Origin: Protonemura montana
Taxonomy: Eukaryota > Arthropoda > Insecta > Plecoptera > Nemouridae
Direction: 5' to 3'
DNA length: 64,000 bases
Assembly: GCA_947568835.1 (NCBI GenBank)
Contig: OX387608.1
Span: forward strand, 18,014,535-18,078,534
Positions 52,271-63,559 of the stretch are shown here, one piece after another (the stretch's first letter is position 1; the number at the start of each line of letters is the position of its first letter). Under the pieces are notes generated by a model. The model was not told the origin of the DNA and ran no database searches. It was given only the letters and a program-made list of their open reading frames with translations. Made by a program: the position numbers and the translations under genes.

Positions 52271-54760
52271 CAATACCTGGCCCAGAGCAGTGTTGCTTAA
52301 CTTTCATCCCTCCAACCTCTCTCCCGAACAGAACTGGTCATGTGTATGGTAACCCATCCAATACCTGACCCAGAGCAGTGTTGCTTAACTTTCATACCTC
52401 CAATCTCTCTCCCGAACAGAACTGGTCATGTGTATGATGGTAACCCATCCAATACCTGGCCCAGAGCAGTGTTGCTTAACTTTCATCCCTCCAACCTCTC
52501 TCCCGAACAGAACTGGTCATGTGTATGATGGTCACCCTTCCAATACCTGACCCAGCGCAGTGTTGCTTAACTTCCATCCCTCCAACCTCTCTCCCGAACA
52601 GAACTGGTCACGTGTATGATGGTCACCCATCCAATAACTGACTCAGCGCAGTGTTGCTTAACGTCCATCCCTCCAACCTCTCTCCCGAACAGACCTGGTC
52701 ATGTGTATGATGGACACCCATCCAATACCTGACTCAGCGCAGTGTTGCTTAACTTTCATCCCTCCAAACTCTCCCCCGAACTGAACTGGTCATGTGTATG
52801 ATGGTCACCCTTCCAATACCTGACCCAGTGCAGTGTTGCTTAACTTTCATCCCTCCAACCTCTCTCCCAACATAACTGGTCATGTGTATGATGGTCACCC
52901 ATCCAATACCTGACCCAGCGCAGTGCTGCTTAACTTTCATCCCTCCAATCCCTCTCCCGAACAGAACTGGTTATGTGTATGATGGTAACCCATCCAATAC
53001 CTGGCCCAGAGCAGTGTTGCTTAACTTTCATCCCTCCAACCTCTCTCTCGAACAGAACTGGTCATGTGTATGATGGTAACCCATCCAATACCTGGCCCAG
53101 AGCAGTGTTGCTTAACTTTCATCCCTCCAACCTCTCTCCCGAACAGAACTGGTCATGTGTATGATGGTCACCCTTCCAATACCTGACCCAGCGCAGTGTT
53201 GCTTAACTTCCATCCCTCCAACCTCTCTCCCCAACAGAACTGGTCATGTGTATGATGGTAACCCATCCAATACCTGACCCAGCGCAGTGTTGCTTAACTT
53301 CCATCCCTCCAACCTCTCTCCCCAACAGAACTGGTCATGTGTATGATGGTCACCCTTCCAATACCTGACCCAGCGCAGTGTTGCTTAACTTCCATCCCTC
53401 CAACCTCTCTCCCCAACAGAACTGGTCATGTGTATGATGGTCACCCATCCAATACCTGACCCAGCCCAGTGTTGGTTAACTTTCATCCCTCCAACCTCTC
53501 TCCCAAACAGAACTGGTCATGTGTATGATGGTAACCCATCCAATACCTGGCCCAGAGCAGTGTTGCTTAACTTTCATCCCTCCAACCTCTCTCCCGAACA
53601 GAACTGGTCATGTGTATGATGGTCACCCTTCCAATACCTGACCCAGCGCAGTGTTGCTTAACTTCCATCCCTCCAACCTCTCTCCCGAACAGAACTGGTC
53701 ACGTGTATGATGGTCACCCATCCAATAACTGACTCAGCGCAGTGTTGCTTAACTTCCATCCCTCCAACCTCTCTCCCGAACAGAACTGGTCATGTGTATG
53801 CTGGACACCCATCCAATACCTGACTCAGCGCAGTGTTGCTTAACTTTCATCCCTCCAACCTCTCTCCCGAACAGAACTGGTCATGTGTATGATGGTCACC
53901 CTTCCAATACCTGACCCAGCGCAGTGTTGCTTAACTTCCATCCCTCCAACCTCTCTCCCGAACATAACTGGTCACGTGTATGATGGTCACCCATCCAATA
54001 CCTGGCCCAGAGTAGTGTTGCTTAACTTTCATCCCTCCAACCTCTCTCCCGAACAGAACTGGTCATGTGTATGATGGTCACCCTTCCAATACCTGACCCA
54101 GCGCAGTGTTGCTTAACTTTCATCCCTCCAACCTCTCTCCCAACATAACTGGTCATGTGTATGATGGTCACCCATCCAATACCTGACCCAGCGCAGTGCT
54201 GCTTAACTTTCATCCCTCCAACCTCTCTCCCGAACAGAACTGGTCTTGTGTATGATAGTCACCCATTCAATACCTGACCCAGCGCAGTGTTGCTTAACTT
54301 TCATCCCTCCAACCTCTCTCCCAACATAACTGGTCATGTGTATGATGGTCACCCATCCAATACCTGACCCAGCGCAGTGCTGCTTAACTTTCATCCCTCC
54401 AACCTCTCTCCCGAACAGAACTGGTCTTGTGTATGATAGTCACCCATTCAATACCTGACCCAGCGCAGTGTTGCTTAACTTTCATCCCTCCAACCTCTCT
54501 CCCGAACAGAACTGGTCTTGTGTATGATGGTCACCCATTCAATACCTGACCCAGCGCAGTGTAGTTTAACTTTCATCCCTCCAACCTCTCTCCCGAACAG
54601 AACTGGTCATGTGTATGATGGTCACCCTTCCAATACCTGACCCAGCGCAGTGTTGCTTAACTTTCATCCCTCCAACCTCTCTCCCGAACAGAACTGGTCA
54701 TGTGTATAATGGTCACCCATCCAATACCTGACCCAGCGCAGTGTTGCTTAACTTTCATCC
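52271..54760. repeat. 91-bp minisatellite, about 27 copies
   Basis: Clear 91-bp period with TCATGTGTATGATGGTCACC and AATACCTGACCCAGCGCAGT. Units fall into types (GGTAACC with GGCCCAGAG; GGTCACC with GACCCAGCG) arranged in recurring order, which points to blockwise amplification. The repeated 63-codon frames here are composition effects. Confidence 0.96.
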
Positions 54761-56074
54761 CACAAGGACCAGTATTTCCAACCCTTCGGTTTGTATATAG
54801 AGTACCCAATATAATCTTTATATCGTAAGCTATATCGTAGGCTTCAAGGCTTGGGATCGACCAAAGATTGTTTGACCAATCGGCCGGATGATGCTGCCAA
54901 ACGATATTAGGGAGCAGGTATTTTAGGTAGGGCCTTCCGACCTGCAGTGCGCTCTTTAAAGATTCAATGACAATGACAGTACCTTCCCCGAAAGAGCGCA
55001 CTTTGTTCACCGCAGTGGATAGATAACAATCTCAAAAATATTCACTTATTCACTCAAACACGACTGTGAGGAAAATTAACTACCATAAATTTATAATTGT
55101 ATATCAATGTACCGTTTAATACGTTCTAAAATCAATGAATTATATATAGCAAAAAAAACTTAAACTTGGATCAATCTGTGCTTGGATGTAAATATAATTA
55201 CTTTCTCAGAACATTGGCTAAAAACGAACGAAGCACTTATTTAGTTGCAGCATTACATTGACATTTGCGTTGTGAAGGTTGCTTTGTGACATGCTAGAGA
55301 CAGAAATTATGCAATTGTTTTGTTGTAAGAAAAAGGGTACCCCGTTCTGGCAACATTGTCACAGTATCTACACCAACCAATAAACGCTTCGATCACCTTT
55401 TCGCATAGTAAGGATGAGCGATTTAAGACGAGTTTTTGATTTGAGTTGTTACCAATCAACAATAGATGCGTTTTTTTGATGCAATTTTGGGGCCGCAAAT
55501 GTATATTCCTTGTGTTGAAATTATTCTTTGCTCTAAACAGTCACACACACACACACACAGACAAGTGATTTTTGGAGCAGTGTAATTGAGAGGATTTTGC
55601 TCGCTTCCCTCGCTCATTCAATTAGAAATATATTTAGCATTATCTATTGTTTGCTACCAGAGGGCGCTCCAATATGGGAATAAAGTCTTATATATCACAT
55701 TATAGGCTCAATATCATCCATTCATTCACCGACACCATGAGCCCAGTGCAACAATCCCAGTTATTAAAACAGTGCGTTCGTTAAACATCACAATTCGGAT
55801 CACAATTAGACAACGAGTGTAAATTTACTTTTCGAAGCTTTTCTTTCCTTAGCGGTTACATTGATGACTTGCAAAGCGCTTTAATCCCACGCGCAGCCAA
55901 CCCTTATCCCTAAGTCACGTCAATGCGTCGTCAATCTGTCACTTGATAGCTTTTATTGCAAACGCCTTGTTAACACTTGCCAGCAAGACGTTGAAGTTGA
56001 ATGGGTTGCCCAACTAACAACACGTGACGTACTATGGTAGGGGAGGAGATTATTATGCCCGTCCCAGAAACATC
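54761..56074. other. unassigned region after the 91-bp array
   Basis: On the minus strand 55010 to about 54760 reads MNKVRSFGEGTVIVIESLKS, ALQVGRPYLKYLLPN, QHHPADWSNNLWSIPSLEAY before entering the array; it looks somewhat protein-like but is unrecognised. A (CA)n run lies at 55541-55559. Nothing else seen. Confidence 0.35.
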
Positions 56075-56225
56075 GGTCGCCAGTTGGGGCGCAGTATACA
56101 CGGCTGCAGTTTCCACAGCCGCACAATCCCAAAACCAGTTTGCAGGGCCGCACAAAACAGAGCCGCACAAAACAGAGCCGCACAAAACAATCGTTGAGGC
56201 GCAGAAAACAGAGGCGCACTTTACG
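56075..56225 (-). repeat. CTGTTTTGTGCGG-type short repeats, reverse copy
   Basis: Three perfect 15-bp units (GCCGCACAAAACAGA on plus) plus variants, and GGTCGCCAGTTGGGGCGCAG, the inverted counterpart of 50790-50935. Confidence 0.7.
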
Positions 56226-57274
56226 CTCTCCCAATCAAAGTCTTGCTGTTGATTCGTGGCTTTTATTTTTATTTTTATTTTTAAATGCAGTTTTATTCTT
56301 TCCAATGAACCTACATATTTATTTATACCAAGAATGAAAAGGAAATATATATAAGAACAGGAAAAGCTGCAATGGAAAATATAACATAAGTTAATTTTAC
56401 CAAGATAAGCTATAAATATAAATAAATAATAATTTCTTGTCAATGACGTCATAGAAATGTCTTACATTCTTATAAAGCCATTATTTTATTTATTTGTTTT
56501 GTTGTGTTACCTACATATTTTTGTAAGATGTTGACGTGGGATTTCATGAAATTGTGCAGCTTTAAAGTCTACCTGGCTTTGTCCGAGGCAATTGTTTTCA
56601 AACGGTGACTCGTGTTCTTATCTCAAGACGTAGCCTTCATCTTTTATTTTCCTATCAAATTGTGTTTTGTTGTTGAGCAGTTTATTGAGAGAAGAATTTT
56701 CAAATTAAGTTGACGGATATCAAGAACAATTGCTTCTGGAAATACAAGTTCTGATGAATATCAACTTTTTATTCATTTCAGACCAACTTTTAGCATTGTT
56801 TTTGTGCCACTAATATTATTAAGATTATATTTGTGCAACGTCCACCCAACCAATTATGCCATATTGAAGTTAAGATTGTGTCATTGCTTTGTACAAAGTT
56901 ATAATACGTGTATTATTAACAATATTACTTAAACTATCAACATTGAACATAAGGAATGTAACTTTTCAGAGAAGTTGATCAACACGGGTTTATTGCATTT
57001 AAATTTTCCTCCATTACAACAGCAACTGGGACAAGATGTCAAGTCCCTGGTGTTGTGTATTGTGAGGGATAGGGTCAATGAAGACCAACAATTACCCCCC
57101 ACCCCCTGCACACATTCCATCTTGAGCTTGGAGGGCTAAGATGTAATCTAGAACATATGACTTTGTTGCTGCTCGTGATTATGACATGTATTGCAATGAC
57201 TTACAATAAAGACTATTATTCACTTACACAATTGTTTAAATATCAGAAAACGTTTACCCCTTACTCTGTCCGCG

Positions 57275-57313
<39 letters not shown>

Positions 57314-57319
57314 AAACCT
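56226..57319. other. AT-rich region, nothing recognised
   Basis: No protein-like frames. A poly-A run of about 42 bases lies at 57267-57308, directly beside the first tRNA-like module. Confidence 0.5.
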
Positions 57320-57420
57320 TGTCTAAAAGGAGTTATTGTGACCGGATTCGAACCCAGGAATATAATTCCTCGTCCAGCCACGAAGCTAGCACGTTACCAC
57401 TGGGCTACGCTGCCCTGATA
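57320..57420 (-). mobile_element. tRNA-like SINE module 1
   Basis: On the minus strand: GTAGCCCAGTGGTAACGTGC (A box/D-arm) and TGGGTTCGAATCCGG (B box), 60 bp apart, as in a tRNA. The T-rich stretch after it on the minus strand could act as a Pol III terminator. Stem pairing for a real tRNA is incomplete. Confidence 0.55.
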
Positions 57421-57539
57421 ATAATGATGTGGTTTAGGTCGTATCTGTACCATCGATTTTGGACTTAGTAAAAAAATTTCAAAAAATACTTTGAAATATT
57501 TTTTCGCCATCCCTTCAACAGGAATATAATTCGGGTGGA

Positions 57540-57800
57540 GAATTTCGACTCTCAAAAACTTGCGGCGCCGGGGATCGAACTGCAGACCTCACGCACCGGA
57601 GATCCCAACCATCACACTGAGCCACTTGGACTCATTGATGTACAGTGATTAATTATCAAACAGGTGATGTCATTTGTTTCTTATAATGCATTGCAGTCGC
57701 CGCTCTCTGAAGAATAAAAATCATTTCATCGGGATTCGAACCCGATCTCGGAGGTTACTGATCAACGAACTTTCCAACCAGCCGTGAAGACGAGGTAACA
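57540..57800 (-). mobile_element. dimeric tRNA-like unit, first repeat
   Basis: Two minus-strand tRNA-like modules: TGGCTCAGTGTGATGG with AGTTCGATCCCCGG (57545-57640), and GGCTGGTTGG with GGGTTCGAATCCCG (57725-57795). The pair is repeated in diverged form about 400 bp on. Confidence 0.55.
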
Positions 57801-57944
57801 GTTGATTGAATTATTAGACAAGTGCATAGCAACGAGGCGGTCAGGGTCTGTTGCTAGGCGAGATCTGATGACATGAAACGAACATTAGACAGTCAAGTTA
57901 TTCAAACTCAAGATAGGGTAGTATCGTACTCACCTCATTGCCGT

Positions 57945-58200
57945 GCGACTGTAGTTCCAATCCTTGCATGCGACGGGGATCGAACCGAAGACCCCTCGCA
58001 TTGAAGCACTTGTTCGTTCAACTGAGCCACATGGATCCATGCATTGAGGACGGATTCCCAGACAAACATGTGATGTCATTCTCACAATACAATCCAGTTG
58101 CAACTCTGATAAACAAAAAGCTATCAGGGCGGGAATCGAACCCAAGCCGTCTGCTTGTCAGGGTAGCGTCTTCTCCAACCAGCTATAGGGACTGATTACA
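57945..58200 (-). mobile_element. dimeric tRNA-like unit, second repeat
   Basis: Modules TGGCTCAGTTGAACG with GGTTCGATCCCCG (57955-58045), and TAGCTGGTTGGAG with GGGTTCGATTCCCG (58120-58195). The spacer shares GTGATGTCATT with the first repeat. Confidence 0.55.
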
Positions 58201-58245
58201 TTATGGTGGAAAGAACACATACTTGACAGCAGAGAATCTCTCCTG

Positions 58246-58420
58246 AGGCCGTGCCAGCCCGTGAGATTGTTTCACTCCTTTAGGGATGGTTTTCACGCAA
58301 CAAGGGGTGCTAATGGGGGTTAAACTTTACGGAGAAATGAGTAAACTCACATTCTTCATTCTACTATCAAAACTAAGAAAGTTAATAAACTTTAAATCAG
58401 CTTAGTACTGGAAAAATGTA
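58246..58420 (+). repeat. dispersed repeat with CAAGGGGTGCTAATGGGGGT, copy 1
   Basis: Closely similar to 61895-62073 (shared CCGTGCCAGCCCGTGA, AAGGGGTGCTAATGGGGGTT, CTCACATTCTTCATTCT). No coding content. Confidence 0.85.
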
Positions 58421-59350
58421 TACAAATTCAATGTCAACAATGTATTGTATTGTATTCATCTTTATTGTTTTAGGCATTATTGACCCGGTTACAATTTCTT
58501 TAAGTCAGTGGCGTGTGGTGGGGCTAGAACTTAGGTATGCTCTTAAAAAAAAGATATATACATATATTTATTTATTTATTTATTTATATATATTTATATA
58601 TGGACGATGCAGGGCAATGTTATTGTCACCCACGCGATTCTACCCAAAACAACGCCGGCCAATGACTGATTGACTGCGGCAAGCTACCTCGTGGCGCCAG
58701 AGGAAATCTAAGCAAGAGCGGGAAGTTATTTGAATCATCTCACAGAATACTGCTGCCGTGCCGATAGAGCTAAAAGCTACTGGGGCCGTAGCTTACGATG
58801 ACGCGTTGCTAGAGCTAGAGGAGCGAGAGCAATTGAGAGAGAGCAAGTGAGAGGGAAGTACCCTCCTCCTCTCCGCTCACCCAGCGTCACCATGTATAGC
58901 GCCATAAGAGGAAGCGCGCTTTCAACGTTGTAAAAACTGAAAACATCAGTCCGATTCTTTTTTCCCCGCCAAATCTGTAAATAATTATCGTATATGATAG
59001 AACAACCTAAAAATAACCCACTTGGTGATTTGCTCAGGGCATGCGGCGCATGCCCCGCATGCCCTGACCACACGCGCCTGCTTTAAGTACATTTAAAATA
59101 GACAATAGTAAATAATTACTATAATGATTGGTAACTATAGGTACCTACACAGTTAATCATGATACATAGTTGACATATTTACTTGTTAATACATCCTATT
59201 TATTACTAATAGATACATAGTTATGATTTCTGAATTTATGAATGATTACAATATAATTTCCCTGTGGGATCTCAGCCTTTGTTTGAAGTCTTCTATTTTA
59301 TCAGGCCAGGAACTTAGAACCACACCAAGGTTATTCCATTCAGGATTCAT
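58421..59350. other. non-coding region with simple repeats
   Basis: (TATTG)n at 58439 followed by sequence like a LINE 3' end, and (TATT)n at about 58565-58600. Palindromic GGGCATGCGGCGCATGCCCC lies near 59036. No gene recognised. Confidence 0.4.
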
Positions 59351-59797
59351 TAGAACTTCAGAATTGCATAAGACAACGTATTAATATTTGTATTTCTACA
59401 CATGACACCAGTTCCTTGGAATGCTTGTGTACCCTGTTGACCTCTGGGAGCAAACAACAGCACGTGGCCATCGAATGGAGACCGATGCAAACTTCAATCA
59501 AAGAACAAAGCTTTGTATGCATCTGAGTCGGCTTCCTCTGAGAGCGACCGAAGACTGGAATCCGAGTCAGACTTCGAGGTGAGGTCATCGTTCCCGGCGC
59601 CGTCATCATCGTCCTCCTCTTCATCAGCGCTGACCAGGTTGTCAATGGCAACAAGGAAGCAATCTTGGTCAGCAACGTTGTCTGCAAGCAACGTAAGACT
59701 GAGCATCGTAACGTCCCAGTACTGCATGTCACGGGTCTACAGGTGTCAGACCTGCATGAACTTTTATTCCAACTTGCAACAAATCCAGCCAACAATT
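59351..59797. repeat. duplicated segment with acidic exon, copy 1
   Basis: Near-identical to 63560-64000 (which runs off the window). Both start TAGAACTTCAGAATTGCATA. Confidence 0.9.
59494..59727 (-). CDS. small acidic ORF/exon, copy 1, unrecognised
   Basis: Minus-strand 77-codon frame: MQYWDVTMLSLTLLADNVAD, QDCFLVAIDNLVSAD, then an acidic run, SLRSLSEEADSDAYKALFFD and stop. An AG precedes TACTGG, so the first two codons may be intron and this the last exon of a gene. The second copy keeps the frame despite a 6-bp deletion in the acidic run. Confidence 0.4.
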   Translation of the reverse strand: MQYWDVTMLSLTLLADNVADQDCFLVAIDNLVSADEEEDDDDGAGNDDLTSKSDSDSSLRSLSEEADSDAYKALFFD

Positions 59798-60882
59798 GTA
59801 TTTCAAGTGTTACTTACGTACTATCATTGAGTGGTACCAATGCAAGGACCGTGATGTCACTGAACTAGGAGCCAGCAGGTGACTTCACGCTATGTGTTGA
59901 TGTTGCAGGGAGATCACGTCGATGCTCTTGTTGAAAGTTCCATCAACCTGCAGTAGCGACATAAAAACAAATCAAACCTCCGTAACATTCCGTGACAAAT
60001 ACTGGTGCATCTGACTAATTAACAAAACAAAAAGTTGGAGCTAAATCTTTAATTACTTAATTCAACAAACAAATCTGAAATCTGAAAAGTGAATCACTGA
60101 ATTTTCCTGAGAAAGTGTTGACCAATGATTGCTTTATAAAGAGTTTTAATAAAATAACTTTCAAGTTTCAATGCACAGGCCTAAAGCAACTTTTGATGTA
60201 TTGAAAAGAGAATAATTAGCAGTAAAATTCATGGCTGACATTTACTTCTTTTACAATCTCTTAATAAATAAATTAATTACCACCTGCAATTAGTTACCAA
60301 CGCAATTGTGGTGGAGAGAGCGATGCAATACTTTTAAAAATATGCATTACACTTCAGTACCTTCATTCCTTCCACAAGAACTGTTGATGCCAATGAAATT
60401 TAAAGTTGGGCAAACTGGATTTGATTGCAAAAGAGAAGCTGAAAGTTTTAAAAATGGGGCCAGCTGATATCAGGTAGCACTTTTTGTATGGGGCATATTC
60501 TTGAGCTGCCCATCACGTTGTCTGCATTGCAAAATTGTTATAAATACAAGATATGCAACAGATTGCTTCTGCCCTTCGACTACGTACATCAGAGTCAATC
60601 ATAATCTCTTCACCGTAGACCAACATTTCTATCAGAAATCATGAAACATGTTTCAATCCAAACAAACCTCAACAAATCCCAACAAATAACAAAATTACAT
60701 ACTGTAGAGCTTTGTCAATTTTCTGTGTGTTTCTTGCGGTGTCTGTGAGCTAATTTTTCTCTTGGGCAGCAAGCTTCGAAGATGGATATAATGAAATCAA
60801 GCTAAACAAGCCGCTCCAGGTTGGATTGAATCGTCTTCCTAATGCCGACATCAAACATTCAGCTCAGTGAGTTGACACTTGC
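59798..60882. other. no recognised gene
   Basis: AT-rich. On the minus strand 59949-59890, after a CTGCAG, the frame VDGTFNKSIDVISLQH is a possible short exon in the same direction as its neighbours; unsupported otherwise. Confidence 0.3.
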
Positions 60883-60970
60883 CTCGGATGAGATCTTAGA
60901 CCGTGTCACTACAAGGTTGGTCTCATCTAATGCTGCTTCCTCGTTGAACGCTAAGACATGAGCAGGTGCC
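60883..60970 (-). CDS. candidate 88-bp internal exon, unrecognised
   Basis: On the minus strand, a TGTTCTCTTCACCAG acceptor is followed by APAHVLAFNEEAALDETNLV and VTRSKISSE, ending at GAG/GCAAGT, a consensus GC-type donor. Good splice signals on both sides and a conserved-looking peptide, but no family recognised. It could belong to the same gene as the acidic exon downstream. Confidence 0.35.
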
Positions 60971-61894
60971 CTGGTGAAGAGAACACACGAGTTTAGAAAC
61001 ATTTTTTATAAATAGAATTACAAATGACGCTCGATGACTTTATTGACAGGTACCCATGGCAGACTAAAAAGAAATATATCATGATCTCAAAGCTACAGAT
61101 AATACTTGTGGTCAAAAGTCAAGTGTGCATTTCTTAGCATGCTATGGATTTGATGTTACCATTGTGATCATAATCTTGGAGTCAACCAACATCTCATGTA
61201 TCTCATAGCAATCACTAGCCGCCGACTTTCATACAAAGGCTGAAGAGACCGTCTCTCAACAAGTCAACCAAATCACCAAGACAAGATCGTTAACTATCAG
61301 GTGTAAGTGAAATCATGAACCTTGGTAGGTGGAACCACATTGAATCCTTGTAGCCAGGTTTTCTGATGATGTAATTAAACAATACAATAAAATGCCCCAA
61401 ATTGGAATCGGCCCAACACAACCTCAACAATTTCGTCTACTTTGCTTTCAAAACCAACCTGCACAAAGATAACTGAACCAAGCTTTAACTGAATCCAATT
61501 TTTCGGAACATGGCAATATATTTTCTTCTCCAAGCTGTCGCGGATATCGGCGAATGTTCCATTTTTCAAGACCACCTGTCGCCACCCTCGATCGGAATTT
61601 GCACAGCTGACAGCGATCTGAATGGCGGCCAATGATGTTCTATCTCTCTCTAGCTTACGATTCATAGCATACCTTCTCTCTCTCTGCTCCTGGATAATCT
61701 TTCTCTCTCTTGCATCTTTTCTCTCGCTCTGCCCCCCAAAAATGTGTCTCTCTCTTGCCTTCTATTCGTAGCATAGTTTCTCTCTCTCTGCTCTCGAGCT
61801 ACTAAATGCTACACCAACTTCTGCTCGCCTGGTACAAGACGGGGATTTCGAAGCTAGTTTTAGCCGTGTTTTCAGCTGGATGTCAGCTGCCAGC
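60971..61894. other. unassigned; minus-strand ORF and CT-rich tract
   Basis: A 96-codon minus-strand frame at 61375-61665 (MNRKLERDRTSLAAIQIAVS, CHVPKNWIQLKLGSVIF) has no recognised similarity; a possible donor follows VIFVQ. At 61640-61800 a CT-rich tract with CGTAGCATAG/CATAGCATAC is duplicated. Confidence 0.35.
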
Positions 61895-62073
61895 TGGCCG
61901 TGCCAGCCCGTGAACATTGTTTCACTCGTATAGGGATGGATGGTTTTCACACCACAAGGGGTGCTAATGGGGGTTAAACTTTACGTAGAGTTGAGTGAAC
62001 TCACATTCTTCATTCTCTAATTACAAATGAGGAAGTTAATTAAGTATCCGGTTTGTACTGTAAAAAAGTATAT
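61895..62073 (+). repeat. dispersed repeat with CAAGGGGTGCTAATGGGGGT, copy 2
   Basis: Second copy of 58246-58420. Confidence 0.85.
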
Positions 62074-63164
62074 GTAAGATATTTGAAAGATCAGCTTTAA
62101 AATTTATTTCATCATTTATGCCAACCAGATTAATACAAATACTTGCAAGAATGTGAAAGCTGAGTCGATGGCTGCTCGTGTATCATAAGAAGACCAACTT
62201 CAGAGCTGGCCACATCGAGGATGATCAACGCCACGCAAAACATCCCGCAGGAGCAACGTCGTCGAAGTCGCAGGTTTGAATCAGAACAACGATGCTACAC
62301 TTCATCCCTTGGACCAACGTGGCCAGCTTCCAGCCTTCCTATTGGCCGGTCTACTTTGTTCATCGACAGATATCACCGAGCAGAGCTCAAGCACGGCCAC
62401 GTGGAGTAAACACTGACCTTCCTCTTCGTCTGCTGAACAAACCGATCAAATCCACCACAGTCCCAACTCTTAACACACAAAACCTGCACATAAATCACTC
62501 AAATCATATACACTCTTTTAATTATCTGATAAATACTTACTTTCAGTTCTCCACAATTATTATTTGTAATTCACATTTTATATTTAATATCAAGATAAAT
62601 GAAGTCCAATGTGTAAATGTGTTAAATAGTATTCACGCCATTGTATGATAACGTCTGCTTATTCTGTTCATCACAGCACAAGAAATCACAGACTTAAATA
62701 ATAATAAAATACAAATAAAACCTACAGCGGTAATATCAGAACAAGTGCGATGAAGGTTTTGGAAATGGTCTAAGAAATGAAGTTCAAGCTGTGCATCTAG
62801 AAACCAACAAACACCATCCAGTGCCAGTGAGAGATCTTGTCTGAACATGAAGAGCTAAAAGACAATTGTTTAGATCTTCACTCAATGTCATTGTATTTCC
62901 ACCTCGTAATACACGGGTTGCAAATCCAATCTTTTATACACACAAACAACAGAAATAAAACAGCCAAGATTCAAGATAATGCAAATTGTGCCAATCACGT
63001 TCACTCAAGGAATGGTTTCAAAAATAAAACTCTGTGCATTTCAGGACAAACTTCAAGACAGGTGACAGAACTATGTTGAACTTGCAAAATAACTTCATAT
63101 AACTAGACCCAACCAAGAATCAAAGAACCAACGAACTTCCTGCCCCGGTCACGTCCCACTTCCC
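62074..63164. other. no recognised gene
   Basis: Short open frames on both strands (62292-62648 plus, for example) lack any recognisable motif. A GACAAACTTCAAGACAGGTGA stretch near 63043 recurs near 63530. Confidence 0.4.
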
Positions 63165-63440
63165 TAAGAATGCAAAGTAATTTAGACGCCGGTTAAAAGA
63201 AATCCAAAGACGGAACAATCCAAAAGACAAGACCTGTAATAACGTAGCTAACTTCAAAAAACTTGGCTAATTTCATTGTATAACTTCACTGTATTACTAC
63301 ATTTAATTTAATGTAACACTAACGTGGACACCATACAACCGGCGATCATGATTCAACAGAAATGTACTTTCCTATTACTCTAAGAACTTGCATGAGAACA
63401 TGTACCATGTCTAAGTATGAGAATAAATAAATAATAATAA
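63165..63440 (+). mobile_element. dispersed LINE 3' end
   Basis: Shares AATTTAGACGCCGGTTAAAA-type sequence and the AATAAATAAATAATAATAA tail with the fragments in the SERCA introns (22540, 39522), with an extra 100 bp in the middle. Shows that the family is dispersed. Confidence 0.6.
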
Positions 63441-63559
63441 TAACCATATCCTCGTTGTTAATCTCACCAAGAGTTTGCTGCAAATATGATTGGTAAATTA
63501 TAATAATTAATAACTTGGTAGATTTCAGGCAAACTTGAAGACAGGTAACAAAACTTTGT

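Noticed and set aside
52340-54394. Repeated 63-codon frames in the 91-bp array
   Set aside because: Same peptide read from successive units on both strands; no gene evidence.
57267-57308. Poly-A tail of a processed retrogene
   Set aside because: It lies beside a minus-strand tRNA-like module on its T-rich side, and no retrogene body precedes it on the plus strand.
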